A DNA stretch of 64,000 nt from Bacteroidales bacterium (GTDB lineage: Bacteria > Bacteroidota > Bacteroidia > Bacteroidales > GCA-2748055): contig JAFGWU010000082.1 in the NCBI GenBank assembly GCA_016936975.1, positions 62,001 through 126,000 on the forward strand, in the 5' to 3' direction. Positions 32,455 through 42,003 of this stretch are shown here, piece after piece. Position 1 is the first letter of the stretch, and every line of letters starts with the position of its first letter. The notes under the pieces are model-generated. The model searched no databases and was not told the DNA's origin. It worked only from the letters and a program-made list of their open reading frames with translations. Both the position numbers and the translations under genes were made by a program.

Positions 32455-35400
32455 ATGATCCATTTTTTTCTTACCCCCGGCCGGAAAATTATTGCTGTTG
32501 AGACTTCTGAAGTACTGGATAAAGATCGGAGATCCCGGCTGGAGTGGTTGTTCGGGGGTGCAGAGAAATCGGAAAGCACATCGGTCCTCGGCTTTTTCGT
32601 CGGACCCAGGAAAGAGATGGTTACCCCCTGGAGCACCAACGCCGTCGAGATCTGTCAGAATATGGGCATGACGGGAATCCTCAGAATAGAGGAGTATTTC
32701 CCCGCAGAGGATGAATCTGCCGTTTATGATCCCATGCTGCAGAGGCTCTATAACGGGCTGGGTCAGGATCTGTTCAGAATAAACAGGGAACCGGATCCCG
32801 TTATTTATATCGATGACATAGCCGCGTACAACCGCGGGGAAGGGCTCGCGCTGAGCGAGGATGAGATTGAATACCTGGAAGGACTGAGCAGCCGGATCGG
32901 AAGAAAGCTCACCGACAGCGAGGTCTTCGGCTTCTCACAGGTAAACTCCGAGCACTGCCGGCATAAAATCTTCAACGGAACATTTATCATCGACGGGAAG
33001 GAGCAGGATGCTTCCCTGTTCGATCTCATTAAAAGGACCACCCGCACTCATCCGAACCGCATCATATCCGCTTACAAGGATAATTGTTCCTTTGCGGAGG
33101 GTCCGGAAATCGAACAGTTTGCCCCCGAACGGCAGGACAGCTCAGGATATTTTAGGGTCTCCGATATCCCTTCAGTGCTCTCCCTGAAAGCAGAGACGCA
33201 CAATTTCCCGACCACCGTGGAACCATTCAACGGAGCATCTACAGGCACGGGTGGGGAGATCAGGGACCGTATCGCCGGTGGAAAGGGGGCCATCCCCATG
33301 GCCGGAACCGCGGTCTATATGACCTCTTATCCCCGTACCACAAAAAACCGTCCCTGGGAGAGTTTTACTGCTAAACGAAATTGGCTCTACCAGACGCCTG
33401 AGGAGATCCTGATCAAAGCCTCCAACGGGGCCAGCGATTTCGGGAATAAATTCGGTCAGCCGCTGATCTGCGGAAGTCTTCTGACCTTCGAGCACTCAGG
33501 GAACCGGAAGAAATACGGGTACGACAAAGTGATCATGCTCGCCGGTGGAATCGGATTCGGCAACAAGCGCGACGTGGAGAAGGATGCTCCCCGGAAAGGA
33601 GATATCGTGGTACTGCTCGGCGGGGACAATTACCGCATCGGCATGGGCGGCGGGGCGGTCTCATCGGTCGACACGGGAGAGTATGCCAATGCCATCGAGC
33701 TGAATGCGGTCCAGCGCGCCAATCCCGAGATGCAGAAGCGGGTGTACAATGCCCTCAGGGCGCTTGCCGAGTCGCGAATAAACCCAATCATCAGCATCCA
33801 CGACCACGGTGCAGGGGGACACCTGAACTGCCTGTCTGAACTGGTGGAGGCTACCGGAGGCATTATCGAACTCGACAATCTGCCGGTAGGAGATCCGACC
33901 CTTTCCGCCAGGGAACTCATCGGGAACGAGTCCCAGGAACGGATCGGACTGGTCATTAAAAAGGAGGACCTGAAAAAACTGCAGGAAATTGCCCTCCGCG
34001 AACGTGCTCCCATATACGTGATCGGAACGATTACCGACGATCACCGGCTTGTATTCAGGAGCAGGAGGAGCAGCGAAAAACCGATAGACCTGGAGCTGAC
34101 CGATATTTTTGGGAACCCGCCCCGGGCCATCATGAACGATAAGATATCCGGGGTGAAATATAAAGACCCGGTTTACCACACCGGTTCATTGAGGGATTAT
34201 CTTGAAACGGTGCTCCAGATGGAGGCGGTGGCATGCAAGGACTGGCTGACCAATAAGGTGGACCGCTCCGTAACCGGTAAGATTGCCAGACAGCAGTGTA
34301 CCGGTGTGCTTCAGCTTCCCCTCAACAATTTGGGTGTGGTTGCCCTCGACTACCGGGGCATTAAAGGCTATGCCACAGCCATCGGTCATGCCCCGGTTGC
34401 CGCACTCGCAGATCCGGAGGCAGGCAGTGTCCTTTCCATAGCCGAAGCGCTTACCAATATCATCTGGGCCCCTATGCCTGAAAAGATCAGGAACATTTCC
34501 CTTTCGGCCAACTGGATGTGGCCCTGTAAAAATGAAGGGGAGGATGCCCGGCTCTACAGTGCCGTTAAGGCAGCAAGTGATTTTGCGGTTGCTCTGGGGA
34601 TCAATATCCCTACCGGCAAGGATTCATTATCCATGACGCAGAAGTACGACGGAGAGGTGGTGTATGCCCCGGGAACGGTGATCATCTCTTCCGCAGGCGA
34701 GGTGACAGACATAAGGAGAATCGCAGGGCCTGTTATGGTGAATGATCCCGATACCCGGCTCATTTATATCGATTTTTCAAATGATACTTTCAAACTGGGC
34801 GGCAGTGCATTTTTTCAATCTATGGGAATGATAGGTGAAGAGGTGCCAACGGTGACCGACCCCGCACGGTTTGTGAGGGTGTTTAACCTGGTCCAGTCCT
34901 TTATAGAGGAGGGAAAAATCCTGGCCGGTCACGATATCTCCTCCGGGGGATTGATCACCTGCCTGATGGAGATGTGCTTCAGCAACCCTGAAGGAGGCCT
35001 CGAAGCAGATATCAGCGGATTGCACGCAGAGACCATTCCGGCACTGTTCAGTGAAAAACCGGGCATCATCATCCAGGTTAAAAATGTATTCGAGATATCC
35101 GCTATTCTTGAGAAGGAGGATATTCATCATCATATCATCGGACGTCCGATCGACGAACGAATCATTCAGCTTCATACTTCCGAAGATGATTATGATCTGG
35201 AAATCGATTATTACCGCGATATATGGTTCAAATCATCCTACCTGCTCGACCAGAAGCAAACCGGGGAGACCCTTGCACTGGAGCGCTTCAGGAATTACAG
35301 GCACCATCCACTTAAACCGGAAATGAACGGTTTTAAGGGCCGCTTCAGGGACCATGGAATTGATCCCGGCAGAAGAGATGCTTCAGGAATAAAGGCTGCA

Positions 35401-36141
35401 ATCATAAGGGAAAAAGGGGTGAACGGCGACCGCGAAATGGCCTATGCGATGTACCTGGCCGGTTTTGATGTGAAGGATGTGCATATGACCGACCTGATAG
35501 CGGGACGTGAAACCCTGGAGGATATCCACTTTATCGTGTTTGTCGGCGGATTTTCAAACTCGGATGTGCTCGGCTCGGCCCGGGGTTGGGCGGGCGCGTT
35601 CAAATATAACAGGAAGGCGAAAGAAGCCCTGGATGACTTCTACAGGAGGGATGACACGCTGAGCCTGGGCGTCTGCAACGGGTGCCAGCTGATGGTCGAA
35701 CTCGACCTGGTGGTCCCCCGCCATAAAGAAAAGCCGGTGATGAAGCACAATGCCTCCGGAAAATTCGAATCCGCTTTTCTGAGCGTGGATGTTCAAAAGA
35801 ACCATTCCGTGATGCTAAAATCGCTTGCCGGAATGAAGCTTGGCATCTGGGTGGCCCATGGAGAGGGCCGGTTCAGCCTGCCCCGCGATGAAAAGGATTA
35901 CCATATCCCCCTGAAGTACAGTCACTCCTCCTATCCTGCCAATCCGAACGGCTCAGACTATGATGTGGCTGCCATCTGCTCCGGGGACGGCCGCCATCTT
36001 GCCATGATGCCCCACCTCGAGAGGGCATTCCTGCCCTGGCAATGCGGATACTACCCCTCAAACCGGCAGACTGATGAAGTAACCCCCTGGATGGAGGCAT
36101 TTGTGAATGCGAGAAGGTGGGTGGAAGACTTTCTGAAGTAG
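32455..36141 (+). CDS. purL: phosphoribosylformylglycinamidine synthase, single-chain
   Basis: The fourth step of purine biosynthesis, using ATP and glutamine to make formylglycinamidine ribotide. At 1228 residues it is the large monomeric type, with N-terminal linker domain, the catalytic block FSQVNSEHCRHKIFNG (about residue 160), LKAETHNFPTTVEPFNGA, the AIRS-like domains, and a C-terminal class I glutamine amidotransferase whose nucleophile cysteine is in LGVCNGCQL (about residue 1073) with HGEGRF downstream. The leader contains overlapping inverted repeats. No other pur genes are in the window. A hairpin lies about 40 bases after the stop. Confidence 0.97.
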   Translation: MIHFFLTPGRKIIAVETSEVLDKDRRSRLEWLFGGAEKSESTSVLGFFVGPRKEMVTPWSTNAVEICQNMGMTGILRIEEYFPAEDESAVYDPMLQRLYNGLGQDLFRINREPDPVIYIDDIAAYNRGEGLALSEDEIEYLEGLSSRIGRKLTDSEVFGFSQVNSEHCRHKIFNGTFIIDGKEQDASLFDLIKRTTRTHPNRIISAYKDNCSFAEGPEIEQFAPERQDSSGYFRVSDIPSVLSLKAETHNFPTTVEPFNGASTGTGGEIRDRIAGGKGAIPMAGTAVYMTSYPRTTKNRPWESFTAKRNWLYQTPEEILIKASNGASDFGNKFGQPLICGSLLTFEHSGNRKKYGYDKVIMLAGGIGFGNKRDVEKDAPRKGDIVVLLGGDNYRIGMGGGAVSSVDTGEYANAIELNAVQRANPEMQKRVYNALRALAESRINPIISIHDHGAGGHLNCLSELVEATGGIIELDNLPVGDPTLSARELIGNESQERIGLVIKKEDLKKLQEIALRERAPIYVIGTITDDHRLVFRSRRSSEKPIDLELTDIFGNPPRAIMNDKISGVKYKDPVYHTGSLRDYLETVLQMEAVACKDWLTNKVDRSVTGKIARQQCTGVLQLPLNNLGVVALDYRGIKGYATAIGHAPVAALADPEAGSVLSIAEALTNIIWAPMPEKIRNISLSANWMWPCKNEGEDARLYSAVKAASDFAVALGINIPTGKDSLSMTQKYDGEVVYAPGTVIISSAGEVTDIRRIAGPVMVNDPDTRLIYIDFSNDTFKLGGSAFFQSMGMIGEEVPTVTDPARFVRVFNLVQSFIEEGKILAGHDISSGGLITCLMEMCFSNPEGGLEADISGLHAETIPALFSEKPGIIIQVKNVFEISAILEKEDIHHHIIGRPIDERIIQLHTSEDDYDLEIDYYRDIWFKSSYLLDQKQTGETLALERFRNYRHHPLKPEMNGFKGRFRDHGIDPGRRDASGIKAAIIREKGVNGDREMAYAMYLAGFDVKDVHMTDLIAGRETLEDIHFIVFVGGFSNSDVLGSARGWAGAFKYNRKAKEALDDFYRRDDTLSLGVCNGCQLMVELDLVVPRHKEKPVMKHNASGKFESAFLSVDVQKNHSVMLKSLAGMKLGIWVAHGEGRFSLPRDEKDYHIPLKYSHSSYPANPNGSDYDVAAICSGDGRHLAMMPHLERAFLPWQCGYYPSNRQTDEVTPWMEAFVNARRWVEDFLK

Positions 36142-36182
36142 TCATCTCAGTGATAAAAACCTTATAACAGAAATCAAAAAAG

Positions 36183-36203
36183 GTCCTGAAACAAGTTCAG
36201 GAC
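36183..36203. repeat. palindrome GTCCTGAA-ACAAG-TTCAGGAC after purL
   Basis: A perfect 8-bp stem. On the minus strand it reads GTCCTGAA-CTTGT-TTCAGGAC followed by CTTTTTT, so it would look like an intrinsic terminator for leftward transcription; in the purL direction no T-run follows. It shares its loop and most stem pairs with 23408-23428. Heptamer-like ACCGGGA units follow at about 36222-36249. Confidence 0.6.
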
Positions 36204-36221
36204 TTCAGTTAATTGAATAAA

Positions 36222-36249
36222 CCGGAATCCCTCAACCGGGAACCGGGAA
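36222..36249. repeat. short CGGGAAC heptamer array
   Basis: In 7-nt phase the stretch reads CGGAATC, CCTCAAC, CGGGAAC, CGGGAAC, with the last two units exact copies. It is the same unit family as the arrays at 16394 and, in reverse complement, 30482. It lies in the 190-base spacer between purL and the reductase gene. Confidence 0.55.
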
Positions 36250-36331
36250 CAATCAAATTTATGTGCGGGAAACAACCAAAATATTGTAAGTCTTATTTAT
36301 TTCTATAAATTAGCGCATCCTGAGCTGCCTC

Positions 36332-37090
36332 ATGAGTTACGAAAATTTTAAGCTGTTTACCTGGAGCTGGATCCTGCTGGGATTGGCTATTTTTTTGGTC
36401 CTTCTTTTCGTGACCGCACCTTATGGCCGCCATACCCGTAAGGACTGGGGGCCGACCATCCCCAACAGGATTGGCTGGTTTGTGATGGAGTTCCCTTCAC
36501 TGCTTGTATTTATCCTCTGCTTCCTTTTCGGTCCGAATGAACCCTACCCCATTGCCTGGATATTCTTTGCTATCTATGTGTTCCATTACACGAACCGTTC
36601 GATCGTTTACCCATGGAGAACCAGGACCTCAGGAAAAGAGATGCCGATTGTGATTGCATTGACGGCCATTGCCTTCAACCTGGTCAATGGCTGTCTGAAC
36701 GGATACTATTTCTCCGCCTTCTCAAGGGAATATACCCTAGAATGGCTGGTCGATGCCAGGTTCATTATTGGAATCATCGTATTCGGTTCAGGGGTATTCA
36801 TCAACTGGTGGTCCGACCAGCTCCTGCTCGATCTCAGGAAAGGAGGCAGGAGAGGGTACTTCATCCCAAGAAAAGGATTGTTCAAATGGGTCTCCTGTCC
36901 CAATTTCCTGGGGGAGATCATCGAATGGACCGGTTTTGCCATCATGACCTGGAGTCCTGCCGCACTGGCCTTTGCCCTCTGGACCTTCTTCAATCTCGCT
37001 CCGCGTGCGCTCGCCCACCACAGGTGGTACAGGTCCACTTTCGATGATTACCCGAAAAAAAGAAAGGCCCTGGTTCCATTCGTGTTGTAA
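36332..37090 (+). CDS. steroid 5-alpha-reductase-like membrane protein
   Basis: A 252-residue integral membrane protein with about six helices. It matches the 3-oxo-5-alpha-steroid 4-dehydrogenase C-terminal family (related to DUF1295): NRIGWFVMEFPSL near residue 46, VFHYTNRSIVYPWRTR, and the C-terminal signature YFIPRKGLFKWVSCPNFLGEIIEW with LAPRALAHHRWY. Eukaryotic members reduce double bonds of steroids or enoyl-CoAs with NADPH; the bacterial substrate is unknown. It stands alone between purL and a convergent small lipoprotein gene. A short heptamer array follows its stop. Confidence 0.9.
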   Translation: MSYENFKLFTWSWILLGLAIFLVLLFVTAPYGRHTRKDWGPTIPNRIGWFVMEFPSLLVFILCFLFGPNEPYPIAWIFFAIYVFHYTNRSIVYPWRTRTSGKEMPIVIALTAIAFNLVNGCLNGYYFSAFSREYTLEWLVDARFIIGIIVFGSGVFINWWSDQLLLDLRKGGRRGYFIPRKGLFKWVSCPNFLGEIIEWTGFAIMTWSPAALAFALWTFFNLAPRALAHHRWYRSTFDDYPKKRKALVPFVL

Positions 37091-37091
37091 A

Positions 37092-37119
37092 AGTCGTCAG
37101 GCGGCAGTCGTCAGGCAAC
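37092..37119. repeat. AGTCGTC-AGGCNNN heptamer array
   Basis: Four units in 7-nt phase directly after the reductase stop: AGTCGTC, AGGCGGC, AGTCGTC, AGGCAAC. The period is therefore also 14. It is short, but it uses the same AGGC-beginning units as the arrays at 26834 and 59718. Confidence 0.55.
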
Positions 37120-37146
37120 CATCACGCCACCGGAGGCGATCCATCA

Positions 37147-37560
37147 TTAATCCTCCCCATCACGATAATCAAACCTGACCTTCAGAAGATCCTGCTCCAG
37201 GAAAACGATCTGCAGATAATACACCATGGTACCGCCCCAGAAATCAACGGTTATTTCAAGCAGGCTGTCAGACAGGGCAATCCATTCTCCTTCGAAATCG
37301 GCATAGGTTTTCGGTCCGGCATCACTCCAGGAGGCATTCTTCCGTTCTGTAAAGGAACCATCCGGTTCGATGATGAATCCGTATTTTTCGGGATCGAGCA
37401 TTCCGGCCCGTTCCATAACGGTGAGATCCTTTTCATAACCCTCCTCCACCCAGGTGCCCGCAAGATCCGACAGCAAATTGGCCCGCTCAATATCAGAATA
37501 TTCCATGTCTTCACATGAAATCATCATCAGGACCGACAGGAGAATCGCGATCTTTTTCAT
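37147..37560 (-). CDS. small lipoprotein, lipocalin-like
   Basis: From the ATG at 37560 the protein is 137 residues with a lipoprotein signal MKKIAILLSVLMMISC; the ORF track includes 17 further codons without signal features. The mature part has LLSDLAGTWVEEGYEKD and alternating beta-type strands ending YLQIVFLEQDLLKVRFDY, which resembles small lipocalin-like Bacteroidota proteins, though I cannot name a family. It is convergent with the reductase gene and divergent from GH3. Function unknown. Confidence 0.78.
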   Translation of the reverse strand: MKKIAILLSVLMMISCEDMEYSDIERANLLSDLAGTWVEEGYEKDLTVMERAGMLDPEKYGFIIEPDGSFTERKNASWSDAGPKTYADFEGEWIALSDSLLEITVDFWGGTMVYYLQIVFLEQDLLKVRFDYRDGED

Positions 37561-37708
37561 TTCAAACCTTTTTAATAAGGATGAATCCTCCCGGACTTCC
37601 GTTGCTTGCATTTTTTGTAATAAGAGATTTTATTATATTAACGCTTTATTTCATGTTATCTGTCCCTTACCATTACGATACGGTTAGTAACAAAAATAAC
37701 GAATAATC

Positions 37709-39883
37709 ATGATACGTAAAACAACCATGAGATTCATAACGGTTCTCCTTTTCTTTCTGGCATGGTCAGTCCCTTCAGGTGCTCAGTCCCATCCCTTTCA
37801 GGATGCAACCCTATCTGATGAGGAGCGGCTCAATAACCTGATATCCCTGATGACCCTGGAGGAAAAAATCGATCACCTCTCCTCCCGGCTTCCGGGAATA
37901 CCCAGGCTCGGGTTGAAGGGAACCCGGATCGTTGAGGGTTTACATGGACTGGCACTGAGCGGGCCGGCAAACTGGGCCGTCAGGGGAAAAGGCGAAGCAC
38001 CCACAACCACTTTCCCCCAGGCAATAGGACTGGCCCAGATGTGGGACCCGGTTCTCCACCAGGAACTGGCCGCATGGGAAGCCTATGAAACAAGATTCCT
38101 TACACAGAATGAGAATTATAAAAGTGCTGGGCTGATTGTCCTGGCACCCAATGCCGACCTTGGCCGGGATATCCGGTGGGGACGGACCGAAGAGTGCTAC
38201 GGGGAGGACGCCTTTCTGGCATCTGTTATGACGACCGCCTACGTTAAGGGTCTGCAGGGTGATGATCCAAAATACTGGAAAACGGCTTCCCTGATGAAGC
38301 ACTTCCTGGCAAACAGCAATGAGAACAACCGCGAAATCAACTCATCGGATTTTGATGAGCGCCTGTTTCATGAGTATTATGCATTTGCATTTTATAAAGG
38401 GGTGACCGAAGGCGGGTCCCGCGCCTATATGGCCGCCTATAATAAATATAACGGGATACCCTGTACCGTGCACCCCATGCATCGGGAGATCACCGTTGCG
38501 AAGTGGGGACAGGACGGAATCATTTGCACCGACGGGGGCGCCTTCACCCAGCTGATTACCGCGCACCATTATTATGACAGCTTCGCGGAGGCCGCTGCCG
38601 CCTGCATCAAATCGGGGATTACCATGTTTCTCGACCATTATAAACCGGCGCTCTATGAGGCCCTGGAACAAGGATTGATCACTGAAGCAGATATCGACCG
38701 GGCCGTCCGGGGAACATTACGCGTGATGCTGAAACTGGGATTCATGGATAATCATCCCGGCAATCCCTGGTCACAGATCGGGATTACCGACACCGTCAGG
38801 CCCTGGACCAGGCCGGAAGCCAAGGAACTCGCACGGAAGGCAACGGTGAAGTCCATCGTTCTGATGAAGAATGATGGGATCCTGCCACTGAAGAGCGGGG
38901 AGATCCGATCAATAGCCGTGATAGGCCCCTCCGCCGACCTGGTTGTATCCGACTGGTACTCAGGAACCCCTCCTTACCGGGTATCCGTTCTGAGCGGTAT
39001 CAGGAATGCCGTGGGAAAGGACGTGAAAATACATTTTGCAGCCGGCAATAAAGCTGATTCGGCCGTTCAGGCAGCGGCAATGGCGGATGTGGCTGTGGTA
39101 TGCATCGGAAACCACCCGCTGAGCCATGGACTGGGATGGGGCGAGAACCATGTCGCCAGCGACGGACGCGAGGCGATAGACCGTCAGGCACTCTCCCTGG
39201 AACAGGAGGACCTCGTCAGGCTGGTGAAGAAAGCCAATCCGAACACCGTCCTCGTCCTGGTTTCTTCATTCCCCTATGCCATCCCCTGGTCAAAGGAACA
39301 CATCCCGGCCATCCTGCATGTCACCCAATCCAGCCAGGAGCTGGGGAACGGCGTGGCCGATATCCTCTTCGGCAAAGAAATTCCGGCCGGACGGCTGGTG
39401 CAGACCTGGAGCGCCTCCATCGATCATCTGCCGCCCATTCTGGATTATAATATCCGGAACGGACGGACCTACATGTATGATGAGAACGAGCCGCTCTTCC
39501 CCTTCGGTCACGGATTGAGCTATACAACCTTTGAATATAACGGTCTGAAAACGGATAGGAAGACCATCCGTGAGGGAAAAGCAGCAGAAGTTAAATTGAT
39601 GATTAAGAACACAGGTCCGATCGACAGTGATGAAGTTGTTCAACTTTATGTTCGCTTTCCAGAATCAAAAGTGGAGCGTCCGGGAAAAGCCCTCAAGGGA
39701 TTTAAACGGGTCCATATCCCGGCAGGTGAAAGCCTGGAAGTAATCCTCCCGCTCAAAGCAGACGATCTCAAATACTGGGATACGGATAAGAAAACGTTCG
39801 TGCTGGAACAGGGTAAGGTTATATTGATGGTCGGTGCATCCTCGGAAGATATCAGGCTGACCGGTTCACTCAACGTGAAGTAA
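37709..39883 (+). CDS. secreted glycoside hydrolase family 3
   Basis: A beta-glycosidase of 724 residues with a signal peptide (MRFITVLLFFLAWSVPSGAQ, the second ATG at 37727 being an alternative start). Domain order: GH3 N-terminal barrel with EKIDHLSSRLPGIPRLGLKG, the KHFLANSNENNR motif and the nucleophile aspartate in GIICTDGGAF (where many have SDW); the C-terminal alpha/beta domain with KSIVLMKNDGILPL; and a fibronectin III-like domain with GHGLSYTTFEYNGL. The family covers beta-glucosidases and beta-xylosidases; plant cell-wall sugars are likely given the arabinan genes 15 kb away. It has its own spacer and no SusCD partner. Confidence 0.95.
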   Translation: MIRKTTMRFITVLLFFLAWSVPSGAQSHPFQDATLSDEERLNNLISLMTLEEKIDHLSSRLPGIPRLGLKGTRIVEGLHGLALSGPANWAVRGKGEAPTTTFPQAIGLAQMWDPVLHQELAAWEAYETRFLTQNENYKSAGLIVLAPNADLGRDIRWGRTEECYGEDAFLASVMTTAYVKGLQGDDPKYWKTASLMKHFLANSNENNREINSSDFDERLFHEYYAFAFYKGVTEGGSRAYMAAYNKYNGIPCTVHPMHREITVAKWGQDGIICTDGGAFTQLITAHHYYDSFAEAAAACIKSGITMFLDHYKPALYEALEQGLITEADIDRAVRGTLRVMLKLGFMDNHPGNPWSQIGITDTVRPWTRPEAKELARKATVKSIVLMKNDGILPLKSGEIRSIAVIGPSADLVVSDWYSGTPPYRVSVLSGIRNAVGKDVKIHFAAGNKADSAVQAAAMADVAVVCIGNHPLSHGLGWGENHVASDGREAIDRQALSLEQEDLVRLVKKANPNTVLVLVSSFPYAIPWSKEHIPAILHVTQSSQELGNGVADILFGKEIPAGRLVQTWSASIDHLPPILDYNIRNGRTYMYDENEPLFPFGHGLSYTTFEYNGLKTDRKTIREGKAAEVKLMIKNTGPIDSDEVVQLYVRFPESKVERPGKALKGFKRVHIPAGESLEVILPLKADDLKYWDTDKKTFVLEQGKVILMVGASSEDIRLTGSLNVK

Positions 39884-39902
39884 CCGGTCCATCACCGGTT
39901 CC

Positions 39903-40964
39903 CTAAAACCAGCGCTTTCTTTTGAAATAAATCAACATTACCACAACAACCGCGACCATGACACCCAGCATCATAAAATAGCCCCAGTGCCATTTCAGCT
40001 CAGGTATGTAATCGAAATTTGTACCATAAATCCCGGCAATCAATGTGAGCGGGATGAAAATAGATGCAAAGATGGTAAGTACCTTCATAACATCATTCAC
40101 GCGGTTGGATAAATTTGTATGATAAATATTCAGCTGGTCGCTGACCATAGAATAATAGAGATCGATGGCCTCTGTTGCCTGGGTAGCCAAATCTTCCAGA
40201 TCCATAAGATAAATTCTGGTTTCTTCCTTAATTAGCGGAGAAGTGGCTTTGGATAAAAATCCGACAACTTCCCTGATTGGACGGATATTCTTCCAGAAAA
40301 GCCTCAGCTCGTTCCTGTAAGCGTAAATTTCCTTTAAAACGGATTGATCATGTTTCTCAAGAATTTTATCCTCCAGCATTTCAACCCGTTCCCCTATCTT
40401 TTCAATGATGGATAGATAACTGTCAATCAGACAATCCATTAATGAAAAAAGCAGATAATCGTCATTTCTTTCCCTGATTCTCCCGAATCGGCTTCTGATG
40501 CGGTCCCTTACCGGATCAAAATGATCACCTATCCGTTCCTGGAATGAAATAAGGTGATGAGCTCCAAGAACAAATGAGATCTGTTCTGACCGGTACGCTT
40601 CCTCCTCTTCATTCCGGTAAAAACTTTTCATGATTACTACAATATGGCCGCTCTCCTCATAGATCCTTGGCCTCTGATCGGTATTCAGAATATCTTCCAT
40701 CGTGAGTGAGGAGATATTGAAACGGCTCCTGAGCCTCTCCAGTGATTCCACATCATGCAATCCGTCAATATTGATCCAGTTTACCCTGTTTGGATCCGGT
40801 TCCGGCACAGAATCGATATCATTGAATTGATGCTCCTGAATTTCCTCCCTGTTAAAGGATATCTGCCTGATATGTATCTTATCTATTTTCTGCCTGCCAA
40901 TATGGACAAGTGTTCCGGGGGCCTTTCCCTGTAAACCGTTTCTGTTTTTTAAAAATCTGGCCAT
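39903..40964 (-). CDS. corA: CorA-family Mg2+/Co2+ transporter with GTN signature
   Basis: A 353-residue divalent cation channel: a long cytoplasmic domain (about residues 1-290), a helix with ILTIFASIFIPLTLIAGIYG, and a final helix after the periplasmic loop. The usual GMN selectivity triad reads G-T-N here (IYGTNFDYIPELKW), the rest of the motif being intact. This substitution appears in my memory of other Bacteroidota CorA proteins, so it may be a lineage form. It is convergent with GH3 (19 bases) and upstream of the SMP-30-like gene on the same strand. Confidence 0.94.
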   Translation of the reverse strand: MARFLKNRNGLQGKAPGTLVHIGRQKIDKIHIRQISFNREEIQEHQFNDIDSVPEPDPNRVNWINIDGLHDVESLERLRSRFNISSLTMEDILNTDQRPRIYEESGHIVVIMKSFYRNEEEEAYRSEQISFVLGAHHLISFQERIGDHFDPVRDRIRSRFGRIRERNDDYLLFSLMDCLIDSYLSIIEKIGERVEMLEDKILEKHDQSVLKEIYAYRNELRLFWKNIRPIREVVGFLSKATSPLIKEETRIYLMDLEDLATQATEAIDLYYSMVSDQLNIYHTNLSNRVNDVMKVLTIFASIFIPLTLIAGIYGTNFDYIPELKWHWGYFMMLGVMVAVVVVMLIYFKRKRWF

Positions 40965-41019
40965 GCGATATGCGTTTTGAGATTATCTCGAATATCCCTT
41001 TAAACATATTGAATCATTT

Positions 41020-41090
41020 GCCTATTCACTTACTCGCCCTGCCAGTCGAAGTCCCGAGTACCCGTGACGAAGGATGGCTATTCGCTCATC
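41020..41090. repeat. repeat-like spacer with palindromic ends at the SMP-30-like 3' end
   Basis: Contains CCTATTCACTTACTCGC and then GCCAGTCGAAG ... GACGAAGGATGGC, imperfect inverted ends, followed by TATTCGCTC. GGCTATTCGCT recurs at 42004 next to the mscS gene. The CTA in GGCTATTCG supplies the TAG stop (41078-41080) of the minus-strand gene. The relation between the two sites is weaker than for copies A to C. Confidence 0.45.
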
Positions 41091-41962
41091 AACTCATACG
41101 CCACCACGTTATTCCTGAAAAAGGTTGGAACATATAACGTCCGGAGATCGGCTGCAAATTCAATATCCGCAGTCTGAACTTCCCGGTCAGCAGTATAAAG
41201 CAGCGAAACCTTGGTGTGGTCGGGATAAACCATATAGACCTGTCCGGGCCATTCAGAAACAAGATAATGACCGGGGAATCCTGTGAATGCAATCCCGTCG
41301 CCACTGCTTATGCTGTCGGCAACGACGGAAAGACCTGCTGTTTTGTAATCCATGGCAAAAAGCACCTTTCTGCCCGTGGAGGTCATAAGCAGTCTCTCCT
41401 CCTCAGCAAGCAACCCGTTGGGACCCTGGTTCCCTTCCGAAAGAATGGGAGATACGGTATCACCGGATATTTTGTAAACGGCATTCCCCTGCGAATCGGA
41501 TACGTAGAGGTTCCCTTCTTTATCTGAGGTCATATCATTCAGAAACTCTGCCGTATCGATTCTGATCCGCTGAATAACCTCTGCCGACGCAATATCAATT
41601 TTTGCGACTGCATTCCTTTCTGCCACATAAAGATGATTGGCCACCCGGGTCATCCCCGTGGGAAAAGTGAGCCCCGGGACCCACTTCAGATCCAGGATAT
41701 TTCCCCTGAGATCCAGCTTTGAGATATATCCGGCTCCCTCAGTCCTGTTCGCAAGGCATGAGACATACAATGCACCTCCATCCCTGTCATACAGGACCGA
41801 TTCGGGGGTCTCAAGGATTGTATCGGTGCGCCACCGCTCAACCAGCTGAAACATCTGCTTTTCTTCTGAATCTGTGGTTTCCCCTGATCCTTTTTTCTGA
41901 CCAGAATTACAGGCAACCATAATCAGGGACATTGCAAGAATGAATTGGATCGTTGTTTTCAT
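41078..41962 (-). CDS. SMP-30/gluconolactonase-like beta-propeller lipoprotein
   Basis: A 294-residue lipoprotein (MKTTIQFILAMSLIMVAC signal) with repeated beta-propeller blades: LETPESVLYDRDGGALYVSC, FPTGMTRVANHLYVAE, LNDMTSDKEGNLYVSDS and GPNGLLAEEERLLM. The SDSQGN and GPNGL motifs are typical of the SMP-30/gluconolactonase/LRE fold. Members bind metal and hydrolyse lactones or act as binding scaffolds; no catalytic claim is made. The TAG stop and nearby codons lie in a repeat-like element. It is flanked by corA and mscS on the same strand without evidence of co-function. Confidence 0.88.
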   Translation of the reverse strand: MKTTIQFILAMSLIMVACNSGQKKGSGETTDSEEKQMFQLVERWRTDTILETPESVLYDRDGGALYVSCLANRTEGAGYISKLDLRGNILDLKWVPGLTFPTGMTRVANHLYVAERNAVAKIDIASAEVIQRIRIDTAEFLNDMTSDKEGNLYVSDSQGNAVYKISGDTVSPILSEGNQGPNGLLAEEERLLMTSTGRKVLFAMDYKTAGLSVVADSISSGDGIAFTGFPGHYLVSEWPGQVYMVYPDHTKVSLLYTADREVQTADIEFAADLRTLYVPTFFRNNVVAYELMSE

Positions 41963-42003
41963 GACGGATGGGATTTCTGTAAAATTAAGAAAAATAATTC
42001 ACT

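Noticed and set aside
36183-36203. Intrinsic terminator of purL
   Set aside because: The T-run follows the hairpin only on the opposite strand, so it does not fit rightward termination; listed as a palindromic repeat.
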